Assembly (NCBI GenBank): GCA_040880125.1
Contig: JBBDJB010000056.1
Coordinates: 62,001 to 126,000 of the forward strand
Source of the DNA: JBBDJB01 sp040880125
Lineage (GTDB): Bacteria; Planctomycetota; Planctomycetia; Pirellulales; JBBDJB01
Direction: 5' to 3'
Length of the DNA stretch: 64,000 nt
The translations under genes were made by a program, and so were the position numbers. This document shows, in pieces, positions 11,092-19,728 of the stretch; position 1 is the first letter of the stretch; each line of letters opens with the position of its first letter. A model generated the notes under the pieces. It was not told where the DNA came from. It ran no database searches and saw nothing but the letters and a program-made list of their open reading frames with translations.

Positions 11092-12924
11092 GTGCACGCG
11101 TACCTGACGATGACCCGAGGGCACCATGCCGGTGCCACGTATCCCCTGCGAGAAGGAAACGAGTGGGAGCTTGGCCGCGGGGCCGAGTGTGCCATTGTGC
11201 TGCTCGATCCGCTCGCCTCACGCGTGCACGCGGTGCTCTGGAAGGACGACGGCACCTGGCGGCTGCGTGACGCCCAGAGCCGCAACGGCACGCACGTCAA
11301 CAGCCAGAAAATCGACGAGGCGACCCTGGCCGACGGGCACACCATCCGCATCGGCGGGACCGAGTTCCTGTTTCATTGCACCGATCAGCCGCCCACGGCC
11401 ATCGGCGAGGCCGACGAGAAGGTCACCCAGACGATTATCAAGGACCTGCCGGTCAGCGGCGGCGGCGACACGGGCCTGGCGCTGGAGGCCCTGCGGAGCG
11501 ACGAGCAGGTGCAGGAGCTGCTCCTACTGTATCAGTTGAGCATCCGCCTGTTGGGCTGCGAGGATCCCGACATGGTCGTGCAGGTGGCGCTCGACCTGCT
11601 GCGAGAGCGGACAAACGCCGCCGTGGTGGGGTTCCTGTGGCGGAGCGATGACGGCAGTCTCAAGCCGAAGCTGGTCATTCCTCCCACGGCAGCCGACCAG
11701 GTAACCTTGAGCGAATCGCTCACTGAGCTGGTCTGCCAGCAGGGGCACGCGGTTTGGATCGCCAACCAGTCGGGCAGCAGCACCGAGAAGAGCCTCAAAC
11801 GGTTCGCCGACGCGGTTTGCGCGCCGCTCGTTCACAATAGCTCCGTGCTGGGGGCGGTGCACGTCTATCTCGATCAGGGGCGATTCCGGCAATCGGACTT
11901 CGATTTCATCATCGCGGTGGCCAACATCGTGGCGGTGGCCCTGGTCCGCGCACGGGAGCAGACCAGTCTGCGCACCGAGCACCGGCGGTTGGTGGAGACC
12001 TCGCCCGGCTACGACGAACTGATCGGCGAAAGCGACCCGATGCTGGAGCTGAAGTCGAAGATCGCCCGCGTGGCGGGAGCCAGTGGTTGCGTGCTGGTGC
12101 GGGGCAAGAGCGGGTCCGGCAAGGAACTGGTCGCCCGGGCCATTCACCGCAACAGCCCGCGCGCCGATCGTCCGATGGTGGCGGTCAACTGCGCCGCCAT
12201 TCCGGCCGAGCTGATGGAGAGCCACCTGTTTGGCCACAAGACCGGCGCATTCACCGGGGCCGATCGCGACCACGTCGGCTATTTCCAGCAGGCCGATCTG
12301 GGGACGCTATTTCTGGACGAGGTCGGCGAGATGACGCTGGCCGGTCAGGCGAAGCTGCTGCGCATTCTCGAAGGGCATCCTTTCCTGCCGGTGGGCGGCA
12401 CGCAAACGGTCAGCGTGGACGTGCGGATCATCGCGGCCACGAATCAGGATTTGCAGATGTACGTGCGGGAGAAGCGCTTCCGCGAGGATCTGTACTACCG
12501 CCTGAGCGTATTCGAACTGCACGCGCCGCCGCTGCGCGAGCGCGACGGCGACATCGACATTCTGGTCGACTACTTCCTCGACAAGTTCCGTCACCAGCAT
12601 GGCCGGCCGGGCTTGGAGCTTTCCAAGGCCGCGCGGCAGAAGCTGCAGGCGTACCACTGGCCGGGCAACGTACGCCAGCTTCGCAATGTGATCGACAGCG
12701 CGGTGGTGCTGGCCGACGGCGAGCAGATCCAGCCGGGCGATTTGGGCCTCCGCAGCGTGGGGAGCGAAGATCTGGACACCTTGCGGATCGAGGATTGGGA
12801 GCGCAAGTTGGTGACTGAAGCGCTGCAGCGCTCCAGCGGCAACGTGCCGGAAGCCGCCAAGCTGCTGGGTATCGGCCGGGCCACGCTCTACCGGAAAATT
12901 GAGCAGTACGATATTCCGCGGTGA
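11092..12924 (+). CDS. Sigma-54-dependent activator: FHA-GAF-AAA+-Fis
   Basis: Transcriptional activator of RpoN promoters, 610 residues. An FHA phosphothreonine-binding domain (GRGAECAIV, SRVHA, RNGTHVN) spans about residues 1-100. A GAF domain spans about 150-290. The AAA+ domain has Walker A GKSGSGKE, the sigma-54 contact loop GAFTGA, Walker B LFLDEVGEM and the arginine finger region. A Fis-type HTH (GNVPEAAKLLGIGRATLYRKI) is at the end. GTG at 11092 is preferred because its MHAYL start aligns with MVAYL of the paralogue at 17194-19212; ATG at 11110 is the alternative. There is no receiver domain, so input is probably via Ser/Thr phosphorylation and a GAF ligand. Confidence 0.92.
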   Translation: MHAYLTMTRGHHAGATYPLREGNEWELGRGAECAIVLLDPLASRVHAVLWKDDGTWRLRDAQSRNGTHVNSQKIDEATLADGHTIRIGGTEFLFHCTDQPPTAIGEADEKVTQTIIKDLPVSGGGDTGLALEALRSDEQVQELLLLYQLSIRLLGCEDPDMVVQVALDLLRERTNAAVVGFLWRSDDGSLKPKLVIPPTAADQVTLSESLTELVCQQGHAVWIANQSGSSTEKSLKRFADAVCAPLVHNSSVLGAVHVYLDQGRFRQSDFDFIIAVANIVAVALVRAREQTSLRTEHRRLVETSPGYDELIGESDPMLELKSKIARVAGASGCVLVRGKSGSGKELVARAIHRNSPRADRPMVAVNCAAIPAELMESHLFGHKTGAFTGADRDHVGYFQQADLGTLFLDEVGEMTLAGQAKLLRILEGHPFLPVGGTQTVSVDVRIIAATNQDLQMYVREKRFREDLYYRLSVFELHAPPLRERDGDIDILVDYFLDKFRHQHGRPGLELSKAARQKLQAYHWPGNVRQLRNVIDSAVVLADGEQIQPGDLGLRSVGSEDLDTLRIEDWERKLVTEALQRSSGNVPEAAKLLGIGRATLYRKIEQYDIPR

Positions 12925-12938
12925 GATCTCGCGGGCGC

Positions 12939-13017
12939 GGAAAGGGGACTGGCTCCGTGCAATCGAAGATCCTTCACCTCGGGTCAATCGTCGTGTCACC
13001 GTGCCTGTCCCCTTTCC
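12939..13017. repeat. Palindromic repeat, module E pair
   Basis: A GGAAAGGGGACTGGCTCCG arm and a GTGCCTGTCCCCTTTCC arm flank about 45 bases between the activator gene and kbl. The same arms recur at 38407-38475 and 45293-45486. It could form a transcript-end hairpin for the upstream gene. Confidence 0.75.
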
Positions 13018-13052
13018 CGTGAGCCAACGCGGTCGTTCTGCAAAGGACTCTG

Positions 13053-14240
13053 ATGGATTCGGCCTTTCTTGAACATCTCCGCAACGAGACTGCCGCGCTG
13101 CACGAAGCCGGGCTCTACAAAGAAGAGCGGGTGATGACCTCGCCGCAGCAGGCGCGCGTTGAAACCGCCGGGCGGCGGGTGATTAATCTCTGCGCGAATA
13201 ACTACCTGGGCTTGTCCAACCATCCGGAACTGGTCGAGAAGGCCCGCGAGGCGCTTACCCGTTACGGGTTCGGCATGTCGTCGGTCCGCTTCATCTGCGG
13301 CACGCAAACGGTCCACAAGGAACTGGAAGCCAAGCTGTCCGAGTTCCTCGGCACCGAGGATACGATCCTCTATTCCTCGTGCTTCGACGCGAACACCGGG
13401 CTGTTCGAAACGCTGCTGGGGCCCGACGACGCAGTCATCAGCGACGCGCTGAACCACGCCAGCATCATCGACGGCATCCGGCTATGCAAAGCGCGGCGGC
13501 TCCGCTACGCCAACAGCGACATGGCCGACCTGGAACGCCAACTGGCCGCGGCGCAGGACTGCCGCTTCCGGCTGATCGCGACCGATGGCGTGTTCTCGAT
13601 GGACGGGACGTTCGCCAACTTGCAGGGCATCTGCGATCTGGCGGAGCGCTACCGCGCGATGGTGATGGTCGACGACTCGCATGCCGTGGGCTTTGTCGGC
13701 AAAGGGGGCCGCGGCACGCACGAGCGAGCCGGCGTCATGGACCGGGTCGATATCCTGACCGGCACGTTGGGGAAGGCACTGGGCGGCGCCTCGGGCGGTT
13801 ACACGGCCGGACGCAGGGAGATCGTCGAGTGGCTGCGGCAGCGGTCGCGGCCGTATCTATTCTCCAATTCGCTCGCGCCGGTCATTGCGGCCACGAGCAT
13901 CCACGTGCTGGAGATGCTTTCGGAAACCGACGAGCTTCGCTGCAAGCTAAGTGTAAACAGCCGGCACTTCCGCGACGAGATGACAGGGCTCGGCTTCAAC
14001 CTGGTGCCCGGCGAGCACCCGATCATACCCGTGATGCTGGGCGATGCGGTCCTCGCACAGCGGATGGCCGAGACTTTGCTCGACGAAGGCGTCTATGTCA
14101 TCGGCTTTTCCTTCCCCGTCGTGCCCGAGGGGCAGGCTCGCATCCGCACACAGATGTCCGCCGCGCACAGCCGCGAAGATTTGGAACACGCTGTGGCGGC
14201 GTTCGCCAAGGTCGGCCGCGAACTGGGCGTCATCGAATAA
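13053..14240 (+). CDS. kbl: Glycine C-acetyltransferase (2-amino-3-ketobutyrate CoA ligase)
   Basis: PLP enzyme that cleaves 2-amino-3-ketobutyrate with CoA to glycine and acetyl-CoA, the second step of threonine degradation. At 395 residues it matches the usual family length (~398). Motifs: NYLGLSNHP near the N-terminus, DDSHAVGFVG, and the PLP lysine in GTLGKALGGASGGY. AAGGA lies just upstream of the ATG. It is followed 22 bases later by tdh, giving the same two-gene pathway unit as E. coli kbl-tdh. Confidence 0.96.
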   Translation: MDSAFLEHLRNETAALHEAGLYKEERVMTSPQQARVETAGRRVINLCANNYLGLSNHPELVEKAREALTRYGFGMSSVRFICGTQTVHKELEAKLSEFLGTEDTILYSSCFDANTGLFETLLGPDDAVISDALNHASIIDGIRLCKARRLRYANSDMADLERQLAAAQDCRFRLIATDGVFSMDGTFANLQGICDLAERYRAMVMVDDSHAVGFVGKGGRGTHERAGVMDRVDILTGTLGKALGGASGGYTAGRREIVEWLRQRSRPYLFSNSLAPVIAATSIHVLEMLSETDELRCKLSVNSRHFRDEMTGLGFNLVPGEHPIIPVMLGDAVLAQRMAETLLDEGVYVIGFSFPVVPEGQARIRTQMSAAHSREDLEHAVAAFAKVGRELGVIE

Positions 14241-14262
14241 CGTTTGCTCATTTGAGAATCGC

Positions 14263-15285
14263 ATGAAGGCACTGGTCAAAAAACACAAACGCCCCGGGCT
14301 GTGGATGGACGACGTGCCCGAGCCGGAGCCGGGCCCCAACGACGTGCTCATCCGCATGCACAAGACCGCCATCTGCGGCACCGACGTGCACATCTACAAC
14401 TGGGACGAGTGGTCGCAGCATACCGTGCCGGTGCCGATGGTCACCGGACACGAGTTCATGGGCGTGATCGAACAGGTCGGCTCGGAGGTCGTGAAATACA
14501 AGCCGGGCGACCGCGTCACCGGCGAGGGGCACATCACCTGCGGCTACTGCCGGAACTGTCGCGCGGGCCGCCGTCACTTGTGCCGCAATACGCAGGGCAT
14601 TGGTGTGAACCGCCCCGGCTGCTTTGCGGAGAAGATGGTGCTGCCGGCGTCGAATGTCTTCCGACTGCCGGACGACATCGGCGATGAACTGGGCTCGATC
14701 TTCGATCCGCTGGGAAACGCCACTCACACGGCACTGTCGTTCGATCTGGTGGGTGAAGACGTGCTGGTCACCGGTGCAGGGCCGATCGGGATCATGGCCT
14801 GTGCGATCGCCCGGCACGTTGGCGCGCGGCACATCGTCGTCACCGACTTGAACGAGTATCGCCTCAAAATCGCCCGCTCGATGGGCGCCACGCTGGCGAT
14901 CCACCCGCAGCAGACGCCGTTGCAGGAGGCGATGCGCAAGCTCGGCATGACCGAGGGCTTCGACGTCGGGATGGAGATGTCCGGCAGCCCGCGGGCGTTT
15001 GCTTCCATGCTGGAAGTGATGAACCACGGCGGGTGCGTGGCGCTGCTGGGGATCTTCCCGCACGAGGTGGCCATCTCCTGGGACCAGGTCATTTTCAAGG
15101 GGCTGGTGCTCAAGGGCATCTACGGGCGAGAGATGTTCGAGACCTGGTACAAGATGACCAGCATGTTGCAGAGCGGCCTGGACATCACCCCGGTGATCAC
15201 GCACCGGATGGGCATCGACCAGTACGAAGAGGCCTTCGCTACCATGCGGGACGGCCAGGCGGCGAAGGTGATTTTGCAGTGGTAA
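14263..15285 (+). CDS. tdh: L-threonine 3-dehydrogenase
   Basis: Zinc-dependent medium-chain dehydrogenase that oxidises threonine to 2-amino-3-ketobutyrate with NAD+, the substrate of the preceding Kbl. It has 340 residues (E. coli Tdh 341). The catalytic zinc region is CGTDVHIYNWDEWS with GHEFMG. The structural zinc cysteines are in CGYCRNC and the cysteine after RRHL. The Rossmann motif is GAGPIG. The frame runs upstream over the kbl 3' end, but the family start (MKALVKKHKRPGL) is the ATG at 14263. Confidence 0.96.
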   Translation: MKALVKKHKRPGLWMDDVPEPEPGPNDVLIRMHKTAICGTDVHIYNWDEWSQHTVPVPMVTGHEFMGVIEQVGSEVVKYKPGDRVTGEGHITCGYCRNCRAGRRHLCRNTQGIGVNRPGCFAEKMVLPASNVFRLPDDIGDELGSIFDPLGNATHTALSFDLVGEDVLVTGAGPIGIMACAIARHVGARHIVVTDLNEYRLKIARSMGATLAIHPQQTPLQEAMRKLGMTEGFDVGMEMSGSPRAFASMLEVMNHGGCVALLGIFPHEVAISWDQVIFKGLVLKGIYGREMFETWYKMTSMLQSGLDITPVITHRMGIDQYEEAFATMRDGQAAKVILQW

Positions 15286-15485
15286 TGCCCGCTGCGGCTG
15301 GGCCGCGTGCTGTAGAAAAGCAGGCGAGGCAGCCGATTCGCCGGGTGATTGGCAAGCGTGCCGGCGCGCGGCTAAGATAGTGACGCATCCCCCATACTGA
15401 ACCTGCCCTCGCCGGCACTGCGACCACATGGAGCGCGGCCGGCCGAGTTCGCCCAAACGCATCTCCCACCACGAGGACCGAGACG

Positions 15486-16751
15486 ATGTTGCACCGATTG
15501 TGCCTGCTCTTGCTGTTGGCGATCGCGGCCGCACTATCAAACTCGGCACACGCGCAAGAGTGGACCCGCTTCCGCGGACCCAACGGGGCTGGTCAAAGCG
15601 ACTCGGCCGGCATCCCCACCGAATTCTCCGCCACGGATAACACCTGGCGGATCGAACTGCCGGGCATCGGGCATTCCTCGCCCGTGCTGTGGGGCGAGAA
15701 GCTGTTCCTCACCAGCGGCGATCCGGCTGGTGGTGACCAGTACGTGATGTGTATCGACGCGATCACCGGCCGCAACATCTGGACGCGTACCGTGCCATCG
15801 GAACCGCACCACCTGCACGAGCGCAACAGCTTCGCCTCGGGCACGCCGGCGGTTGACGACCAGCGGCTCTATCTCGCCTGGGCCACGCCGGACAGTTACA
15901 AGCTGATGGCGATGAGCCACGAGGGCGAAGAGGTCTGGCAGCGCGACCTGGGGCCGTTCGTCAGCCAGCACGGCTTCGGCACCTCGCCGATCGTCTACGG
16001 CGAGATGCTCATCATCAGCAACGATCAACGCGAGGGCGGCGAGAGCTTCCTGTTAGCGGTCGACCGCAAGACGGGCGAGACCCGCTGGAAGACACCCCGG
16101 CCCAGCCGCGAAGCCGCCTATTCCACGCCGTGTGTGCGGACCACGCCCGATGGCAGTGAAGAACTGATCTTTAACAGTGGCGCGGCGGGAATTGCGGGCG
16201 TCGATCCAGCCACCGGCGCAATCAACTGGAACATCGAGGTCTTCGAGATGCGCTCCGTCAGTTCGCCCGTGCTCGCTGGTGATTTGATCTTTGGAAGCTG
16301 TGGCTCCGGGGCCGGCGGGAACTACGTCGTCGCGGTACGGCCGGGGGACAAGTCAGGCACCGCGGCGAAGATCGCCTATCGCGTCGCCGAGTCGGCGCCG
16401 TATGTGCCGACGTCGGTGGTGGCGGGCGAGCGGGCATTTCTCTGGTGGGACAAAGGCGCGGTGACGTGTATCGACATTGCCGACGGCAAGGTGCATTACA
16501 AGAACCGCGTGCCGGGCGGGTACTCCGGTTCGCCCGTGCGGGTGGGCAGTCGCATCTTTTGCATCAACGACGACGGCGAAGTGATCGTGCTGGCAGCGGA
16601 GCCGGAGTTCAAGGTCCTCGCCCGCAATTCGCTGGGCGATTACAGCCGGGCGACGCCGAGCATCGCGCTGGGCCGCATGTACCTGCGGACGTACTCGTCG
16701 CTGGTGTGCATCGGTGGAGAGCCCTCGGCCGAGACGGCTGCGGGCAAGTAG
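15486..16751 (+). CDS. Secreted PQQ-binding-like beta-propeller protein
   Basis: 421 residues with a clear signal peptide (LCLLLLLAIAAALSNSAHAQ). It then begins WTRFRGPNGAGQS, the opening typical of planctomycete outer-membrane-assembly-like (BamB/PQQ-propeller) proteins. Repeated blade signatures are visible, such as PVLWGEKLFLTSGD, CIDAITGRNIWTR, AVDRKTGETRWKT and GVDPATGAINWNIE. The propeller is predicted to be periplasmic and may bind a protein or cofactor. No dehydrogenase active site was recognised, so it is more likely a scaffold than a PQQ enzyme. Substrate and partner are unknown. Confidence 0.85.
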   Translation: MLHRLCLLLLLAIAAALSNSAHAQEWTRFRGPNGAGQSDSAGIPTEFSATDNTWRIELPGIGHSSPVLWGEKLFLTSGDPAGGDQYVMCIDAITGRNIWTRTVPSEPHHLHERNSFASGTPAVDDQRLYLAWATPDSYKLMAMSHEGEEVWQRDLGPFVSQHGFGTSPIVYGEMLIISNDQREGGESFLLAVDRKTGETRWKTPRPSREAAYSTPCVRTTPDGSEELIFNSGAAGIAGVDPATGAINWNIEVFEMRSVSSPVLAGDLIFGSCGSGAGGNYVVAVRPGDKSGTAAKIAYRVAESAPYVPTSVVAGERAFLWWDKGAVTCIDIADGKVHYKNRVPGGYSGSPVRVGSRIFCINDDGEVIVLAAEPEFKVLARNSLGDYSRATPSIALGRMYLRTYSSLVCIGGEPSAETAAGK

Positions 16752-16780
16752 TAGGGCGGTGTGCAGACCAAACCTGCACC

Positions 16781-16930
16781 GTTACACGGACATTCCTGTC
16801 TGTGCGTAGCCGCCGGTAGTTGTGCCCCCCCCTCTCCCCGGCCCTCTCCCCGCGGGGGAGAGGGAGCCTTGGCCGTGACTGAATTCGCGAGAATTCAGAC
16901 TGCCCCAGGCTCGGCTGAACACTTACGTAG
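16781..16930 (+). repeat. Composite palindromic element, unit 1 (A-B-C)
   Basis: A is ACACGGACATTCCTGTCTGTG. B is CCCTCTCCCC with GGGGGAGAGGG. C starts GACTGAATTCGCGAGAATTCAG and ends GGCTCGGCTGAACACTTACG. The order and linker GGAGCCTTGGCCGT are shared with unit 2. Confidence 0.85.
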
Positions 16931-16957
16931 GGTCCGCTGTGCGGACCAATTGTGCTC

Positions 16958-17118
16958 GGTGGCACAGACATTCCTGTCTGTGCGTAGACGCCGTGTTGAT
17001 TGTGCACCCCCTCTCCCCAGCCCTCTCCCCGCGGGGGAGAGGGAGCCTTGGCCGTAGCTGAAATCGTGAGAATTCAGACCTGCCCCAGGCTCGGCTGAAC
17101 TCTTGCGAGTCCAGCTAC
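16958..17118 (+). repeat. Composite palindromic element, unit 2 (A-B-C)
   Basis: Second direct copy with the same order. Its C module keeps outer arms GTAGCTG and CAGCTAC that unit 1 has lost, so unit 2 is closer to the element inside the chelatase gene. Confidence 0.85.
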
Positions 17119-17193
17119 AGATCGTGGCACGGACGTGTGTACCTCGCTGCCACACACCTTCGCTGCCCCACGCCACGGTTCGCACAGCAGACT

Positions 17194-19212
17194 CTACACG
17201 CGGTGGGTGCGCTCTTCGGCCAGGCCGTAGCGGCGGATCTTGCGGTCCAGCGTGGATCGCTCGATGCCCAGAATGCCGGCCGTCTGGCTCTTGTTCCAGC
17301 CGGTCGACTTGAGCGTGGCGAGAATGTGGCGCGATTCCAGATCGGCCAGCGAGAGCGGCTCGTAGCCACGCGCGCTATAGCCGGCCACTTCGCCCGTGTC
17401 ACCGGCGGTGTTGAGCGTGGTGAGGGCGAGATCGTCGTGATCGATATACCCGCCCTGAGCCAGCACGACCGCGCGCTCGATGACGTTCTTCATCTCCCGC
17501 ACGTTGCCCGGCCAGCGGTAGCGGATCATCTCCTCGACGGCTCGCGGCGTGAATCCCTGGATCTTGCGGCCCGTCTCGGCATTGAATCGCTGCAGGAAGT
17601 ACTCGGCCAATTCCGGTATGTCCTCGGTCCGCTTACGGAGCGCCGGCACGATGATCTCCAGCACGCGCAGGCGGAAGTAAAGGTCGCGGCGGAAGCGCCC
17701 CTCGGCGACGTCCTTCTCCAGATCGCGGTTGGTGGCGGCGATCACCCGCACGTCGACCTTGATGGCCTCGCTCCCGCCGACGCGCTCGAACGGATGGCCT
17801 TCCAGCACGCGGAGAAACTTCGCCTGTATGGTGGGGCTCATCTCGCCGATTTCATCGAGCATCAACGTGCCCTGGTGAGCCGCTTCGAACTTGCCGATCT
17901 TGCGATCGGTGGCGCCGGTAAAAGCGCCCCGCTCATGCCCGAACAGCTCGCTTTCCAGCAGTGTTTCGGACAAGGCGGCGCAATTCAGGCACACAAACGG
18001 CCGCTTGCGGCGCGGGCTGGAGTAGTGCACCGCGCGGGCGACCAGTTCCTTGCCGACTCCGCTCTCGCCACGGATGAGCACCGTGGCGCGGCTGGGAGCG
18101 GCGCGGGCGATCTCCTGCGCGACGCTCTTCATGATCGCGCTACCGCCGATGATATCGCTCTGCACGCCCAGCCGCTCGCGAAGCTGCAGGTTCTCATCGC
18201 GAATCTGGTTCAGGTTCTCCGCAAGTTCCTGGCGCCGGCTGAGGTTGGCCACCGCTACGGCCACCGTGTCGGCGACCGCCAGGGTGAACTCCAAATCGTC
18301 CGGGTCGAGCGCGCGGCCGGCGTCGGTTGAGTAGAGATGAATCAGCCCGATCACTTTGCCGGCATGGCGAATTGGGGCGCACATGACGCTGGTGGCGTGG
18401 ATCTCGCCCTTGCTGTCACGGCTGCCCAGCGTGCTGTCGTCCATCACGTTGCGAGCCAGCACTGCCTGGCCGTCGCGGAGCACGGTCCGCGCGACGAACG
18501 GCGAGACGCGGTGATACGTGTGCTCGGTGTCCGACCGCGAGGCGATGATCTCGAGCGATTCCTCGTTCGCTTCACCGGCGACCCGATCGCGCGGGACCAG
18601 CAAAAGTCCTCCGGCGTCGATCTGTGTGCTTTCGAACAGTCCCCCCAGTGCCAGGTTCGCCAGCGAAACGACGTCGGTCGATTTGGCGAGCTCGAACGCC
18701 AGGCGGCACAGCTTGGCCGCAGCGCGGCCTATCTTCGGGATGGCGACCTGCTCGTCCTCGGGTTCGTCGGCCGGACCGAGCAGGCGGCTTTGTACGCGGC
18801 GGTGCGTGATCGTGGTCGGCTCGTACAGCTCCAGCACGTTGGCGCTATCTGAGGGCGGAGCGCCGGAGCCGTCGTCCTTGCGAAGCGCTCCGCTGGCGTC
18901 GGGGAAGGCCTTGGACAGGTCGTTCACGAAGGCCAGCATCGAATTGCCGATGCTGATGATGTCGCCCGGCTCGAGCGTGTGATCGGTGGTGATGCGGTCG
19001 CCGTCGATCATCGTGCCGTTGCGGCTTTCCAGGTCGCGAAGCATCCAATGATCCTGCGAATGGAAGATCTCCGCGTGATTCCGGCTGCAGCGTTCGTCCT
19101 TGATGACGATCTGGTTGGTCGGAGCCCGCCCGACGGTGACCGCCTCGCCAGGCACCAGGCGATAAACGTCCGTCCACTTCGAGCCTTCACGGATGACCAG
19201 ATACGCAACCAT
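17194..19212 (-). CDS. Sigma-54-dependent activator: FHA-GAF-AAA+-Fis
   Basis: Paralogue of the 11092-12924 product, 672 residues. The FHA domain has GRAPTNQIV, CSRNHAEI and SRNGTMIDG at about residues 25-80. A linker precedes the GAF domain (about 180-330). The AAA+ core has Walker A GESGVGKE, GAFTGA, the LMLDEIGEM Walker B and the RYRWPGNVREMKN segment. The Fis HTH is GWNKSQTAGILGIERSTLDRKI. The ATG at 19212 gives MVAYLVIREGSKW, an FHA-type start. The two paralogues are about 4 kb apart on opposite strands. rpoN is in the same window at 40-41.5 kb. Target promoters are unknown. Confidence 0.93.
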   Translation of the reverse strand: MVAYLVIREGSKWTDVYRLVPGEAVTVGRAPTNQIVIKDERCSRNHAEIFHSQDHWMLRDLESRNGTMIDGDRITTDHTLEPGDIISIGNSMLAFVNDLSKAFPDASGALRKDDGSGAPPSDSANVLELYEPTTITHRRVQSRLLGPADEPEDEQVAIPKIGRAAAKLCRLAFELAKSTDVVSLANLALGGLFESTQIDAGGLLLVPRDRVAGEANEESLEIIASRSDTEHTYHRVSPFVARTVLRDGQAVLARNVMDDSTLGSRDSKGEIHATSVMCAPIRHAGKVIGLIHLYSTDAGRALDPDDLEFTLAVADTVAVAVANLSRRQELAENLNQIRDENLQLRERLGVQSDIIGGSAIMKSVAQEIARAAPSRATVLIRGESGVGKELVARAVHYSSPRRKRPFVCLNCAALSETLLESELFGHERGAFTGATDRKIGKFEAAHQGTLMLDEIGEMSPTIQAKFLRVLEGHPFERVGGSEAIKVDVRVIAATNRDLEKDVAEGRFRRDLYFRLRVLEIIVPALRKRTEDIPELAEYFLQRFNAETGRKIQGFTPRAVEEMIRYRWPGNVREMKNVIERAVVLAQGGYIDHDDLALTTLNTAGDTGEVAGYSARGYEPLSLADLESRHILATLKSTGWNKSQTAGILGIERSTLDRKIRRYGLAEERTHRV

Positions 19213-19728
19213 TGGTCAGAAACGACCTCCCGACGACCAGAGATCCGGGATGAAACGCAGCGCGCAGGCCGGAGCCGGCCCCAAAAGGCTTTGCCCGCTG
19301 AGGAGCGAGCCTTCGCTCTAATCTTCCACCTTATTCCCTCGGGGGGCAAATGTACATCGCTGCCTGGCGGCGGTCGGTGGCCTGTTTCCAGGGAAATTGT
19401 GGTGAGTAGGAACTGGTCGGGGGCTCCGGACAAGCCGCGGAATAAGCTCGCCCCCATTCCACGAATACCGATTCAGCTTCGGCTCGTCTTAGGCTCTGTT
19501 GGCCTTGTCCGTGTCCTTTCCGCTCGCCCGTTTTCAGGGGAACACAGCCTAAGGAGTCGCTATGAAGAATTGTTGAAGATGGGCAGTCTAGTAATTATGC
19601 TGGAAAAGTCGGTGCTTTTAGCGCCGGGTGCTAAACTAGAGAAGAGCCACCTCCGGCCGATCGCTTATCTGGCTTTCCGACGGCCTCGTCCATGTCGATG
19701 CGGCCGCTCGACTCAAGGAGAAACTGCT
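19213..19728. other. Intergenic region between divergent genes, no gene seen
   Basis: About 515 bases between the minus-strand activator and the DUF1598 gene. The downstream frame is open through it, but the codon pattern changes and a clear Shine-Dalgarno marks the real start. Only a small TTTAGC...GCTAAA hairpin near 19617-19636 is visible. It must hold promoters for both genes. Confidence 0.55.

Larger units (their letters stand above)
16752..17193. other. Intergenic repeat array: two tandem A-B-C composites
   Basis: Convergent gap. Two consecutive composites fill it: A 16781-16806, B 16826-16866, C 16872-16930; then A 16958-16984, B 17006-17044, C 17051-17118. A degenerate A left arm follows near 17124. 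No gene was seen. Confidence 0.8.

Noticed and set aside
16781..17118. CRISPR-like array in the tandem repeat region
   Set aside because: Only two long units with internal palindromes, no regular short repeats with unique spacers, and no cas genes.
18979..19728. N-terminal 250 codons of the open frame leading into the DUF1598 gene
   Set aside because: It overlaps the FHA domain of the divergent activator, and a perfect AAGGAG plus signal peptide mark the start at 19729.
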